Positions 18,544-27,527 of a stretch of 64,000 bases of DNA are shown here, piece by piece; within the stretch, counting starts at the first letter, position 1; each line of letters starts with the position of its first letter. The stretch spans positions 48,961 to 112,960 of the forward strand of contig CAOKOL010000008.1 of assembly GCA_948470335.1 (NCBI GenBank). The letters are read 5' to 3'. The translations under genes were made by a program, and so were the position numbers. The notes under the pieces were generated by a model. That model was not told the DNA's origin, searched no databases, and saw nothing but the letters and a program-made list of their open reading frames with translations. Source of the DNA: an uncultured Lachnospiraceae bacterium. Lineage in GTDB: Bacteria > Bacillota > Clostridia > Lachnospirales > Lachnospiraceae.

Positions 18544-18935
18544 TGTTCTTTCCCTCCTCAATAGATAAATGAAAAAAATCTGGTGACCGTTCAGTCAGCT
18601 TCCGGAAACACGTCCATTTCCTTATGACTGAATGTCATAACGTAAAATTGCTGGAATCAGTTGACACATTAGTCCGGGAATGTTATTTTATAGACAATCT
18701 CTGATGAGATAAACTCCGATATGTAATCTGAAATAAATCCCCGTCAACCCTTTCCGTTGGTACTATAATATAATAAAATTGAACAAAACACAATAGGAAA
18801 AACTACCTAAAATCACCATTAATAACGAGTCATTTTCTGTATCATACAACAACGGTACTTTTTTTTTGTCAAAAAGTATACATAATAGCCATATTTGATA
18901 ATCAGATATGACGAATCTCTATAAATCTTTCCAGC
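18544..18935. promoter_or_regulatory. fhs: fhs upstream region
   Basis: No gene is visible in these 392 bases. On the minus strand TTGACA (18872-18867), a 17-base spacer and TTGTAT (18849-18844) is a weak promoter candidate for fhs. A nested hairpin near the gene pairs TTCAGTC with GACTGAA (about 18592-18635) around GGAAA/TTTCC, followed by a T-run, and could act in the fhs leader. No second THF aptamer was found here. Confidence 0.35.
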
Positions 18936-18965
18936 TTGACAAGGCATTTATTGTGGATATATAAT
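18936..18965 (+). promoter_or_regulatory. folT: folT promoter
   Basis: TTGACA (18936-18941), 18-base spacer, TATAAT (18960-18965). The transcript would start near 18972, about 40 bases before the riboswitch. Confidence 0.8.
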
Positions 18966-19010
18966 AAGAGGCGTAATCGCGCGGCTTCAAAAGCGCTGCG
19001 CAATCATATC

Positions 19011-19126
19011 AGCAAAGTAGAATGATATGCGTCAAGTGTCCTGTGAACGGGGAGATGTCACGGGAACGATAGGTTCCGCAAACCTTTATGCGGAAGACTA
19101 CGGTATGTCGTTCGCATCCCGTTGCT
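19011..19126 (+). ncRNA. THF riboswitch (class I) aptamer
   Basis: The closing stem pairs AGCAA (19011-19015) with TTGCT (19122-19126). Between them are the conserved blocks of the tetrahydrofolate aptamer: GTAGAATGATATGCGT, then CAAGTGT...TGTGAACGGGGAGATGTC, and near the 3' end CGGTATGTCGTTCGCATCCC. These agree with the published THF-I consensus found upstream of folT in clostridia. It lies directly before a folT gene and has a matching expression platform. Confidence 0.88.
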
Positions 19127-19179
19127 ACAATTTGAGAATACATTTCCCATGTTGTGTAGCAAGGATGAGGAGGTGTATT
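19115..19179 (+). promoter_or_regulatory. expression platform of the THF riboswitch
   Basis: Two exclusive hairpins can form. One pairs 19115-19119 and 19122-19130 with 19152-19167 (one bulge) and uses the 3' strand of the aptamer stem. The other pairs AATACATTTCC (19137-19147) with GGAGGTGTATT (19169-19179), 11 continuous pairs including two G-U, and buries the ribosome binding site. Ligand binding would hold TTGCT in the aptamer, block the first hairpin and allow the second, giving an OFF switch acting on translation. Confidence 0.7.
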
Positions 19180-19183
19180 TTTT

Positions 19184-19774
19184 ATGCAGCTTTTCAGCAA
19201 AAAGGCCTTTGATTTCAGGGGCCAGGCCGCCATCTTCAAAGATCTGAGAGCGCTGGTGCTCTGCGGTCTTTTCATGGCTCTGTATGTTGCCATCTCAACC
19301 TTTAACATCAGGATCACGCCTACCCTTGAGATACGTTTCGGCCCGATTATCCTGGCCATCTCCGGCTTTTACGGCGGCCCCATCATGGGCGCTGTGGTCG
19401 GCGCCGCAGGAGATATTCTGAGCTATCTGGCAGGCGCTTCCGCCAGCGGCCCGCTTTTCCCCGGCTTTACGTTTTCCTACGCACTGATGGGATTTTTATG
19501 CGGCATGGTGCTCTACGGGCAGAAGATCACCCCTCTGCGGGGCTTTCTGGCCTCCATGGTGGAATTTCTGATCTCCGTATTTATCACGACCTACTGGCTG
19601 GTGCTGATGTACAGCAACGGACAGAACTATCCGGAGCGGCTGATCACAAGACTTCCCAAATGTGTCAGTCTTCTGATCGTGGATACGGTACTGATCTTCG
19701 TGATCGTCAAAGCGTTCCAGGAAGCAGTGACCCGGGCACATCTGATGCCGGATACCGGCCGCCGAATCGCGTAA
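19184..19774 (+). CDS. folT: folate ECF transporter S component
   Basis: 196 residues with about six TM segments, start ATG 10 bases after GAGGAGG (19167-19173). The sequence LRALVLCGLFMALYVAIS and FGPIILAISGFYGGPIMGAV is typical of the FolT family. It binds folates and works with the shared EcfA/A'/T energising module, which is not in the window. The THF riboswitch upstream supports the substrate assignment. It is divergent from fhs, so folate supply and folate-dependent carbon fixation are neighbours. Confidence 0.92.
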   Translation: MQLFSKKAFDFRGQAAIFKDLRALVLCGLFMALYVAISTFNIRITPTLEIRFGPIILAISGFYGGPIMGAVVGAAGDILSYLAGASASGPLFPGFTFSYALMGFLCGMVLYGQKITPLRGFLASMVEFLISVFITTYWLVLMYSNGQNYPERLITRLPKCVSLLIVDTVLIFVIVKAFQEAVTRAHLMPDTGRRIA

Positions 19775-19873
19775 GCTTCACAGCTTTTCAACAAATATGT
19801 AATCATAACGCCGCATCTCGGCGATAACAACTGAATATAGTCTGGGGAGGAGTCGCCGTGATTCCTTCCATAA

Positions 19874-19962
19874 TAGAAGAAGCCGTCCAGACCCCGCTGG
19901 ACGGCTTCTTCTAACGAACGAATGGTTCCAGACCCGCCGGCCCGGAACCATTCGTTCGTTAG
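19874..19962. terminator. two tandem perfect hairpins between convergent genes
   Basis: Hairpin 1 has a 17-bp perfect stem (19874-19890 with 19897-19913) and hairpin 2 a 19-bp perfect stem (19911-19929 with 19944-19962). They share three bases. Both have a GTCCAGACCC-like loop side. They lie between folT and the leftward lipoprotein gene and probably terminate both. The rest of 19775-20115 is A+T-rich and shows nothing else. Confidence 0.65.
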
Positions 19963-20115
19963 AGGTAGTAAAGTTTTCATTTATAATAATGAAAAGAAGA
20001 AGGTAAAAATGTAATTGAATGTTCGAATGTGCTTTTATTATATCCGTTTCTTCCGCCCTTTACAAGCCTCCCGGGGGGATAATATTTGTATAAAAAAACA
20101 TACACTTCCGTCTGT

Positions 20116-21465
20116 TTATTTCCCCAGCGCTTCTTCCTGAAGCCTGTCAAGCTCCGCCATACATGCATCCACTGTGGCGCCGCCTAACAATTCCCGCACC
20201 ACCAGACAGACATTTCCCCACTGCTCCAAATCCATGCCCGCATTGGTTCCAAGCACATAAACGCCTTCCTCGATTCTGTCATTCAGCGGTTTCAGGGCGG
20301 GAATACAATCCGTCTCAACACTTTTTGACGGAGAAATCACCCGGTTTACTTCCGCATAAACCTGAAATGCCTCGTCGGAAAGCACCACATTCAAGGTATC
20401 CAGCGCATCTTCTTTATGTTCCGCATTGATACCGACACACAGCCCCGTCATAGACACCACCGGCATCTGTCCCCGGCTGCTGGGAAAACCGATGACCGTC
20501 ATGTTGAAATCCGGTTTCCCGTAAGCAGTATCCGCATTCGCCGCACTCCAGTATGCCATGACAATCGGCGTCTTCTGATCCAGAAAATCCGGTCCTTCAC
20601 CGTCAATCGCCTCGCTTTTATATGCTTTCTCCGCATCAATATACCCTTTGTCGATCAGCTCCTGCAGGAATTCAAAACCGGAACGCATATAATCGCTGTA
20701 TTTTTTCTCGCCGCTGTTCAGAGCCGCAATCTCCGCTTCCGTATTCCCTCCGTTATACAAATCCGCATAAGCCTGGGCAAACACAAACGTCTCCAGCCAC
20801 CAGCGGTTGGCTCCCACCGGCGTTTCATAACCTTTTTCCTTCAGCACCCGGCAGCACTCTAAAAATTCCTCCGGCGTCTCGGGCATCTTAAGGCCGCATT
20901 CTTTAAAAATATCTTCATTGATAAACAGGCCGTATACCACAACCTCCTGAGGAATCCCCACCAGCTTGCCGTCCACCACATTGGCTGTCTTCACCACTTC
21001 TCTCAGGTTTTCCACGCCGTCCAGCTCTGATAAATCTGCCAGCTTTCCTTCTGAGGCCAGTTTCCGAATCACATCGGGATTCAAAAGATAGATATCATCC
21101 ATATCATTCCTTGCTCTGTCGAGAGCTACTTCATCATACGTTTTATCCTGATAATCCTCCGCCGTATAAGTAATATAGTCCACCCTCACGCCCAGCTTTT
21201 CCTCAGCCATGAAAATAGTCTTGTCAAATGCGTTTCTTGCCGCATTCTCTCCTCCCGGTCTTGTCTTTTCCATCGGACCAAACAGATTTACAATCCGTAC
21301 CTCCTCTGTCTCTGTCGTAAGCAGATTTTTCCCGGGCTTCTCTCTGCTGAGGCACGCTGTCAGCGGCAGTACCATCAGACCTGCAAGACAAAAAAACAGC
21401 AAACGTAAAGGAACCACACCGAAATTCTTTTCCAGATACTTATTACAGCTTTTTTTCAATTCCAC
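20116..21465 (-). CDS. extracellular solute-binding lipoprotein (family 1 type)
   Basis: About 449 residues with a signal peptide and lipobox LPLTACLS. The body resembles sugar/polyol-binding proteins of ABC transporters (AAELAQAY-like pattern, GIPQEVVVYGLFINEDIFKECG). The start is ambiguous: GTG at 21465 is only two bases from AGGA, while TTG at 21459 is better spaced. It begins 9 bases after the stop of a hybrid sensor kinase, and no permease or ATPase gene is near, so it may serve as ligand receptor for the kinase rather than for transport. Confidence 0.85.
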   Translation of the reverse strand: MELKKSCNKYLEKNFGVVPLRLLFFCLAGLMVLPLTACLSREKPGKNLLTTETEEVRIVNLFGPMEKTRPGGENAARNAFDKTIFMAEEKLGVRVDYITYTAEDYQDKTYDEVALDRARNDMDDIYLLNPDVIRKLASEGKLADLSELDGVENLREVVKTANVVDGKLVGIPQEVVVYGLFINEDIFKECGLKMPETPEEFLECCRVLKEKGYETPVGANRWWLETFVFAQAYADLYNGGNTEAEIAALNSGEKKYSDYMRSGFEFLQELIDKGYIDAEKAYKSEAIDGEGPDFLDQKTPIVMAYWSAANADTAYGKPDFNMTVIGFPSSRGQMPVVSMTGLCVGINAEHKEDALDTLNVVLSDEAFQVYAEVNRVISPSKSVETDCIPALKPLNDRIEEGVYVLGTNAGMDLEQWGNVCLVVRELLGGATVDACMAELDRLQEEALGK

Positions 21466-21474
21466 ATTCCTTTC

Positions 21475-24048
21475 TCATACTTTTCGCTGTATACAACACT
21501 GTCTGATCGCTTTTTTTAACAACTCCATATCAATCGGCTTCGGCACATGAACATCCATTCCGGCATCCAGCGCATCCTTTTCGTCCTCCGCAAACGCGTT
21601 TGCCGTCATGGCTATAATCGGTATGCTCCCCGCATCCTCCCGCTCCAGCGCCCTGATCGCCCTGGCAGCCTCATAGCCGTTCATCACAGGCATCTGTACA
21701 TCCATTAAAATCGCGTCAAATTCCCCCTTCGCAGAATTTTTAAAAAGCTCCACAGCCAGCCGGCCGTTTTCTACAATTTTGCAGACAGCTCCCTCCATCT
21801 CCAGAATTTCCGCCAGGATCTCCGCATTGATTTCATTGTCCTCGGCAGCCAGGAAATGCATCCCTTTCAGAGCGTCATCTTCTCTCTCTAACAATTGTTC
21901 CTCTCTTTGTTCCTCCCGAAACTCCAGAATCTTTTCCTTTAATGAAGAAACAAAGAAAGGTTTCAGAAGGATTCCCGTATTTTCCATGCATGAAATTTCC
22001 TCCATCTCATCCGTAACAACATCTGCCAAAAGCAGAACCAGCGCCGTATCCGCCATGATTCCGCGAAGCCGTTTGACAGTTTGCAGGCTGCCTTCCATCG
22101 CACCATCTAAAAGAAGCAGATGATACCCCTCTTCTGCGCTGTCCTCCCTTCCAAGCAGAGAAACCGCTTCTTCCGCACTGAAAACAGTGTCCACCTGAAC
22201 ACCCGTCTCCTTCATAAGAAACCGAATCCCCTCACAGATCTTTGCGTCGTCATCCACAGCCAGAATCCGCTTAATTCCGCTTGTCTCCCAGAATTGCTGA
22301 TCCACCTGTTCCTCCGGTATGCGAAATTCCAGCTCAACCCGGAACAGACTTCCTCTGTCTACCTCACTAAAAACTTCTATCGTACCGCCCATCAGTTCAA
22401 CAATATTCTTTGTGATCGCCATGCCCAGTCCGGTGCCCTGTACCTTGTTCGTCGTACTGTTCTCCGCCCGGGTAAAAGCGTCAAAAATTGTCTTCAAATA
22501 CTCCTGCGTCATACCATAACCGTTATCCTCCACCTCGATTTGGATATGTTCATACTGGCTGGAACGCTGTTTTAGGCCGATGATACGAAACCAGATTTCT
22601 CCGCCCTCCTGAGTATATTTCACGGCATTGGAAAGAAGATTAAGCAGAATCTGATTGATTCGCATCATATCACCCAGCAAATATTCATGCTGAATGTCTG
22701 TTACTTCCACATGAAAATGCTGTTTTTTTGCCTGGGCCATAGGCCGGACAATCGCATCCACAGATACCACCAGATCACTTAACGTAAATTTGTTTAAATT
22801 CAGCACAACCTTTCCGCTTTCGATTTTGGAAACATCCAGAATATCATTGATCAGGCTGAGCAGATGCTGGCCGGATGCCATGATTTTTTTCGTATACTCC
22901 CTCACCTTATCCGGATTTTCCGCGTCTCTGGCCAGCAAAGTGGTAAAACCAAGCACCGCGTTCATCGGCGTCCGGATATCATGAGACATATTGGAAAGAA
23001 ACGTAGTTTTGGAACTGCTGGCCGCTTGGGCCGCCTGCAAAGCTTCTGCCAACTGCCGGTTATGTATCTCCCGCTCGGCCTCCCGCTCCTTTCTGATTTT
23101 GTTCTGCTGTCTCTGATTCACGAAAAACAACGCGCAGCATGCAAGGAAAGCAATCAGCATTACGGCGACAACGATAAGAATATTTTGATTAACCGTCTTT
23201 CCCTCCTGCTGAATCGCTTCCACAGGCACATAACCGATCAGATAAATCGTTCCGCCATTCACCGACCACATAAAGTTCAGCGCGCTTCTGCCCCAAACAT
23301 CATGATAAAACATAATATTATTTCCGTTTTCCAGACATTCGGAAACTTCTTCTCTGAGGTCCTGTTCCCAGATATTATTTGCCCGGTAAAAATCCTCCAG
23401 ATTCAAATGCCCTGCATTCCGCTCTCCCATACCTTTCGGCTTTAACACCAGCCGCTCACTCTCGGCATCCATAATATACAGCATGGCATTTCCGTTATAA
23501 AAACCTTCCGGCAGAGAACGATCCAGAGAATCATAAATATATTCGACATACAGAGACCCGATCTCCTGTCCCTTTTTCTCCACAGGACATTTGATCGTGT
23601 AGGCCCATGCACCCATATAATTTAAGTATGACTGAGAGACATGCAGTCCGTCCACCATACCTCCGGCAGAAAAATTCAATTCCGCTTCGGTAAAAATCTC
23701 CCCTGTATTGGAAATTCCCTCCGTTTCACCGGTACGGATCAGTGAAATTTTTACCATCGTCTGATTTTTCCGATAGGAACGGATATATTCTTCCGGATTG
23801 TCCGATGCGGCAATCTCCTGCGCCATCAACTGCTGAAATTCCGATTCTTTATTTAAAATAGCTTCTATCGTACACTGCAAAAGATCCAGGCTCTCACTCA
23901 GATTTTGAATCGCCGATGCTGACATCTCGCGGGATATTTTCAATGACACCGAAAATACCACTCCGGCCAAAATGCAAAAAACCAGTATAATAGGAAGAAG
24001 CAAAGAAAAACCTTTATTTTTTCCTCCCTTGTCCCCATTTGTTCTCAT
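21475..24048 (-). CDS. hybrid sensor histidine kinase with two receiver domains
   Basis: 857 residues from the ATG at 24048, which has GGAG 6 bases upstream; an ATG at 24060 is also possible. TM segment at about 15-37, extracellular Cache-like region, second TM near 300, then HisKA with NMSHDIRTPMNAVLGF, HATPase with GTGLGMAITKNI, a first receiver domain (Asp in LLLLDGAME, Lys in LLKPFF) and a second, more typical receiver (LAAEDNEINAE, MDVQMPVMNG, PKPID). No HPt or DNA-binding domain is present, so the phosphorelay must continue elsewhere. It forms an operon with the solute-binding lipoprotein. Confidence 0.92.
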   Translation of the reverse strand: MRTNGDKGGKNKGFSLLLPIILVFCILAGVVFSVSLKISREMSASAIQNLSESLDLLQCTIEAILNKESEFQQLMAQEIAASDNPEEYIRSYRKNQTMVKISLIRTGETEGISNTGEIFTEAELNFSAGGMVDGLHVSQSYLNYMGAWAYTIKCPVEKKGQEIGSLYVEYIYDSLDRSLPEGFYNGNAMLYIMDAESERLVLKPKGMGERNAGHLNLEDFYRANNIWEQDLREEVSECLENGNNIMFYHDVWGRSALNFMWSVNGGTIYLIGYVPVEAIQQEGKTVNQNILIVVAVMLIAFLACCALFFVNQRQQNKIRKEREAEREIHNRQLAEALQAAQAASSSKTTFLSNMSHDIRTPMNAVLGFTTLLARDAENPDKVREYTKKIMASGQHLLSLINDILDVSKIESGKVVLNLNKFTLSDLVVSVDAIVRPMAQAKKQHFHVEVTDIQHEYLLGDMMRINQILLNLLSNAVKYTQEGGEIWFRIIGLKQRSSQYEHIQIEVEDNGYGMTQEYLKTIFDAFTRAENSTTNKVQGTGLGMAITKNIVELMGGTIEVFSEVDRGSLFRVELEFRIPEEQVDQQFWETSGIKRILAVDDDAKICEGIRFLMKETGVQVDTVFSAEEAVSLLGREDSAEEGYHLLLLDGAMEGSLQTVKRLRGIMADTALVLLLADVVTDEMEEISCMENTGILLKPFFVSSLKEKILEFREEQREEQLLEREDDALKGMHFLAAEDNEINAEILAEILEMEGAVCKIVENGRLAVELFKNSAKGEFDAILMDVQMPVMNGYEAARAIRALEREDAGSIPIIAMTANAFAEDEKDALDAGMDVHVPKPIDMELLKKAIRQCCIQRKV

Positions 24049-24364
24049 GTGAATCTCCATTTCTATTTGAGCTTGTCAAATCGCCTTTATTTTTCACAAT
24101 ACACGCGCTGTCTTTTCTGCCGTATCGCTAAAAAGTTCTGCCCGTTTAGCATCTTTTATGATTATACTCCACCTTTTTATTATATACAATATTTTCGTTG
24201 AAATTTTCATTCGATATCCGTTTTTTGTGTACCCCTTATTTATCATAAAAAAACGCCCTTCTATATTGAAGTGTATGCAAAATTTTTCTTTTCGTTTCCT
24301 TAATCTGTATTGATTTATCAATGAAATGACGGTTCTCTTCAATTTCATTATGAAAAACATATAA
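24049..24364. other. A+T-rich gap without a recognisable gene
   Basis: Between the sensor kinase and tsf. An 88-codon leftward frame here has no binding site and looks like chance. On the minus strand a TATAAT near 24180 could be the kinase promoter, but no good -35 box pairs with it. Confidence 0.3.
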
Positions 24365-24406
24365 AAACCCCTGCCGGCAACGTATAAACGCCGCCTACAG
24401 GGGTTT
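24365..24406 (-). terminator. tsf: terminator of rpsB-tsf
   Basis: AAACCCCTG (24365-24373) and CAGGGGTTT (24398-24406) form a 9-bp perfect stem. On the minus strand it runs into TTTTT. Confidence 0.8.
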
Positions 24407-24445
24407 CATCATTCTTAACAATCATGCAAATTTTACGTTATACAT

Positions 24446-25378
24446 TTATTTGATCTGCGCCGCAACCTCAGCCGCAAAATCTTCGTTCTTCTTCTCCAGA
24501 CCTTCGCCGGTCTCGAACCGAACAAACGCTTTGATCTTAATCTTCGCATTGTTGGCTTTCGCAACCTGCTCCACATACTTGGCCACGGTCTGCTTGCCGT
24601 CCTCTGCCTTTACGTATACCTGATCCATCAGGCAGATTTCTTTCAGCTCTTTGTTGATACGGCCCATTACCATGCCGTCAATGATCTTATCGTTTGCGTC
24701 GGGCTTTTCATTTCTTGCCGCAACAGCCAGGATTTCTTTTTCCTTCTCGATATACTCGGCGTCCACTTCGTCTCTGTTGGTGTACAGAGGCTTCAGGGCT
24801 GCGGCCTGCATGGCCACGTTCTTTGCCATTTCTTCCACGTCAGCATTGACCACGTCGGTCTCCACGTCGATCAGAACGCCGATCTTGCCGCCGGCATGGA
24901 TATAAGAAGCGATAAAACCATTGTCCTCTTTTACCTGCTTGAATCTTCTGATGTTCATGTTCTCGCCGATCACTGCGATCTGTGCGGCCAGGGCTTCCTT
25001 TACGGTTACGGAAGTATCCAGCGCCCAGGGCTCTGCCATAAATGCGTCGATATCCGCAGCCGTCGTGGCAACGGCCTGCTGAGCCACCTGATCCACGTAG
25101 GTTCTGAACTTCTCGTTCTTTGCCACGAAATCAGTCTCTGCGTTTACCTCTACCACAACCGCTTTCTTGCCGCCGTCTACCACACAGGTGGTAACGATGC
25201 CCTCGGCGGCGATTCTGCCTGCCTTCTTCTGAGCGGTAGCCAGTCCTTTTTCTCTCAGGAAGTCTACTGCCTTTTCCATATCACCGTCGGTAGATGCCAG
25301 CGCCTTCTTGCAGTCCATCATGCCGGCGCCTGTCATCTCTCTTAATTCTTTTACCATTGCTGCAGTAACTGCTGCCAT
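24446..25378 (-). CDS. tsf: translation elongation factor Ts
   Basis: 310 residues. The N-terminus MAAVTAAMVKELREMTGAGM and the EF-Tu contact region TDFVAKNEKFRTYVDQVAQQ are diagnostic. It exchanges GDP for GTP on EF-Tu. It follows rpsB by 45 bases, the conserved bacterial order, and ends before a strong terminator. Confidence 0.98.
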   Translation of the reverse strand: MAAVTAAMVKELREMTGAGMMDCKKALASTDGDMEKAVDFLREKGLATAQKKAGRIAAEGIVTTCVVDGGKKAVVVEVNAETDFVAKNEKFRTYVDQVAQQAVATTAADIDAFMAEPWALDTSVTVKEALAAQIAVIGENMNIRRFKQVKEDNGFIASYIHAGGKIGVLIDVETDVVNADVEEMAKNVAMQAAALKPLYTNRDEVDAEYIEKEKEILAVAARNEKPDANDKIIDGMVMGRINKELKEICLMDQVYVKAEDGKQTVAKYVEQVAKANNAKIKIKAFVRFETGEGLEKKNEDFAAEVAAQIK

Positions 25379-25423
25379 AATTTCCTCCTTATCGGCATAT
25401 TTGCCGGAAATCTCTTTCCAAAC

Positions 25424-26161
25424 TTATGCTTCTGCTGCTTCTTCCACCGCATCTTCCGCAACTTCCTCGCCGAAGGCTTCGCCCTGGCTTGCTTCCACTA
25501 CGGCATCAGCCATCTTGGATACGATTAATTTAACGGCTCTGATGGCGTCATCATTGCCGGGAATAACATAGTCCAGTTCCTCGGGGTCACAGTTGGTATC
25601 TGCGATGCCGATCAGCGGAATCCCCAGCGTATGGGCTTCCTGAACACAGATTCTCTCTTTTTTAGGATCAACAACGAAGATGGCGTCAGGCAGTTTCTTC
25701 ATATTCTTAATACCGCCCAGGTTCTTCTCCAGCTTCTCCTGCTCCTTCTTCAGCGCGATTACTTCTTTCTTCGGCAGAACATCGAAGGTTCCGTCTTCCT
25801 GCATTTCTTCAATCTTTTTCAGTCTTGCGATTCTGCTCTGGATGGTCTTGAAGTTGGTCAGCATACCGCCCAGCCATCTCTGGTTTACATAATACATGCC
25901 GCAGCGCTCTGCCTCTAACTGGATCGCGTCCTGGGCCTGCTTCTTGGTACCCACGAACAGAATGGTTCCGCCGTTTGCCACGATATCGGCAACCGCGTTG
26001 TAAGCCACGTCGGCCATCACTACGGATTTCTGCAGGTCGATGATGTAGATGCCGTTTCTCTCGGTGTAGATGTAGGGAGCCATTTTCGGGTTCCATCTTC
26101 TGGTCTGATGTCCGAAATGTACGCCGGCCTCCAGCAACTGTTTCATTGAAATAACGCTCAT
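25424..26161 (-). CDS. rpsB: 30S ribosomal protein S2
   Basis: 245 residues starting [20 protein letters not shown] with the S2 signature [18 protein letters not shown]. The C-terminus is acidic and Ala/Glu rich. First gene of the rpsB-tsf operon, with a clear promoter and a structured leader. Confidence 0.99.
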   Translation of the reverse strand: MSVISMKQLLEAGVHFGHQTRRWNPKMAPYIYTERNGIYIIDLQKSVVMADVAYNAVADIVANGGTILFVGTKKQAQDAIQLEAERCGMYYVNQRWLGGMLTNFKTIQSRIARLKKIEEMQEDGTFDVLPKKEVIALKKEQEKLEKNLGGIKNMKKLPDAIFVVDPKKERICVQEAHTLGIPLIGIADTNCDPEELDYVIPGNDDAIRAVKLIVSKMADAVVEASQGEAFGEEVAEDAVEEAAEA

Positions 26162-26182
26162 TTTCTTCCCTCCATTTGGTTA

Positions 26183-26225
26183 GTCTTCCCTGCGGTTTCA
26201 GCTTTTTCAAAGACCGCCCGAAGAC
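26183..26225 (-). promoter_or_regulatory. rpsB: structured rpsB leader
   Basis: On the minus strand GTCTTC (26225-26220) pairs with GAAGAC (26188-26183) and encloses a second stem GCGGT/ACCGC. It sits between the promoter and the GGAGGG binding site. By analogy with other ribosomal protein operons it may bind S2 for feedback; the fold does not match a leader family I can name. Confidence 0.55.
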
Positions 26226-26269
26226 GGCACCCTTTCAAAAATAAACGCAGGTGTTTTCTCAACTTCACC

Positions 26270-26298
26270 AGTATAACACACCCGGCCCGGTTGTGCAA
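26270..26298 (-). promoter_or_regulatory. rpsB: rpsB promoter
   Basis: Minus strand TTGCAC (26298-26293), 17-base G+C-rich spacer, TATACT (26275-26270). Confidence 0.75.
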
Positions 26299-26480
26299 GA
26301 AATATTTTTACGGCTGTCTCCGATATTTTCCGATTATTTCATGAATTATTCTTTCTGAATATAATGATATATGATATAATCAATATGTTCCATCAGTTCA
26401 CGGCATTTCAGCGCCCCTTTTGCCCTTTTGGCGGACAGAACGGGCGGATCACATAAACCCAAACAAAAAAAGGAGTCACT

Positions 26481-27401
26481 ATGACGAACAGCGCAATCCA
26501 GTCAAATTATACCGCAGGCGGCAGCGGTGTTTCCTTCGATCTGCCGGAAAGCCCGGCAGCCGCAGGACAGAACCTGAATTTTCTTACAATGGCTTTGAAA
26601 ACCAGCCGGAACGGACGCAGCGCCGGCTTCCCGGAAACCGCCGTAACCGAAACTGCCCGGACTCAGCCTGCCTCCCTGGAAGATATGCTGCGGGCAAAAT
26701 ATCCGGGGCTGATCTACCATGTATTCGACGCCGGCAGCAGCTACTGGCGAACGAGAAACGATTACCCCCATTATCTGATTTATCAGGAAAATGCCGACAC
26801 GGATTTTCTGGAAAACTGGACTCCTGACGGCCCGAACCCGGAATATTCGTCATCAGCCGCCATCCGTGCCCTGAGCCGGATCCCTGCCGGACAAACGGCG
26901 GTCATCATCCACCCGGCCGTACAGAAACAGATGGAAGAAGACCCGGAATATGCCCGGGTGATTATGGACAGAATCGAGGCATGGTTCCGGTTTGACATAC
27001 TGCGCAACGAGGCGATCATGCCCGGCATCACCGCCAGAAGCTCCCGCTGCGTGGCCATCGGCGAGGACGGCAATATCATCAATGCCCAGTCCTTCAGCCA
27101 TCCGGAGATCACATTTTCCAAAAACGAAACCGCATTCGTGGACTGGTGGCAGGTGCGTATCGAGCGAAACCGCTATTTCCGGGAACTGAGCAGAAAGAAA
27201 CAGAAGGAAGAAGAATGGAAGGAATACGGCCGCCAGATGTACCGCCAGCATTCCGACTGGATTACGGCTTCCGCCAGAGCAAAAGCACTGCTTTCGGAGA
27301 TGATGGAAAATTGCCGGCTGACCGGCGTCCTCGGAGACAGGGTTGCGGATATGCCCACCCAGGACCTGTTTGACCTGACGCGGTTATTGCTCCAAACATA
27401 A
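26481..27401 (+). CDS. protein of unknown function
   Basis: 306 residues, start ATG after AAAAGGAG. I do not recognise it with certainty. There is no signal peptide or TM segment. The first 70 residues are low in order and Ala/Ser/Gln rich; the core includes KYPGLIYHVFDAG, IIHPAVQKQMEEDPEYARVIMDRIEAWF and a charged helix near 235-250. The 'HPAVQKQMEEDPEYA' type segment resembles small Lachnospiraceae-restricted families. It stands alone between rpsB and feoB; a weak TTTCTG/TATAAT promoter (26352-26380) precedes it. Confidence 0.75.
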   Translation: MTNSAIQSNYTAGGSGVSFDLPESPAAAGQNLNFLTMALKTSRNGRSAGFPETAVTETARTQPASLEDMLRAKYPGLIYHVFDAGSSYWRTRNDYPHYLIYQENADTDFLENWTPDGPNPEYSSSAAIRALSRIPAGQTAVIIHPAVQKQMEEDPEYARVIMDRIEAWFRFDILRNEAIMPGITARSSRCVAIGEDGNIINAQSFSHPEITFSKNETAFVDWWQVRIERNRYFRELSRKKQKEEEWKEYGRQMYRQHSDWITASARAKALLSEMMENCRLTGVLGDRVADMPTQDLFDLTRLLLQT

Positions 27402-27527
27402 TTCATACAAGCCTGACTGTCTGCCGCAAAACCCTTCTATAATAATGAAGGGAATCATTGCGGAGATGGGTAAGGCAAAACTAATATAATATGGCACAAA
27501 ACTAAACTGTAAAGGGAGACCTGCAAG

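Noticed and set aside
24094..24360. 88-codon leftward frame between tsf and the sensor kinase
   Set aside because: No binding site, biased to Lys/Ile as expected from A+T-rich DNA, no motif.
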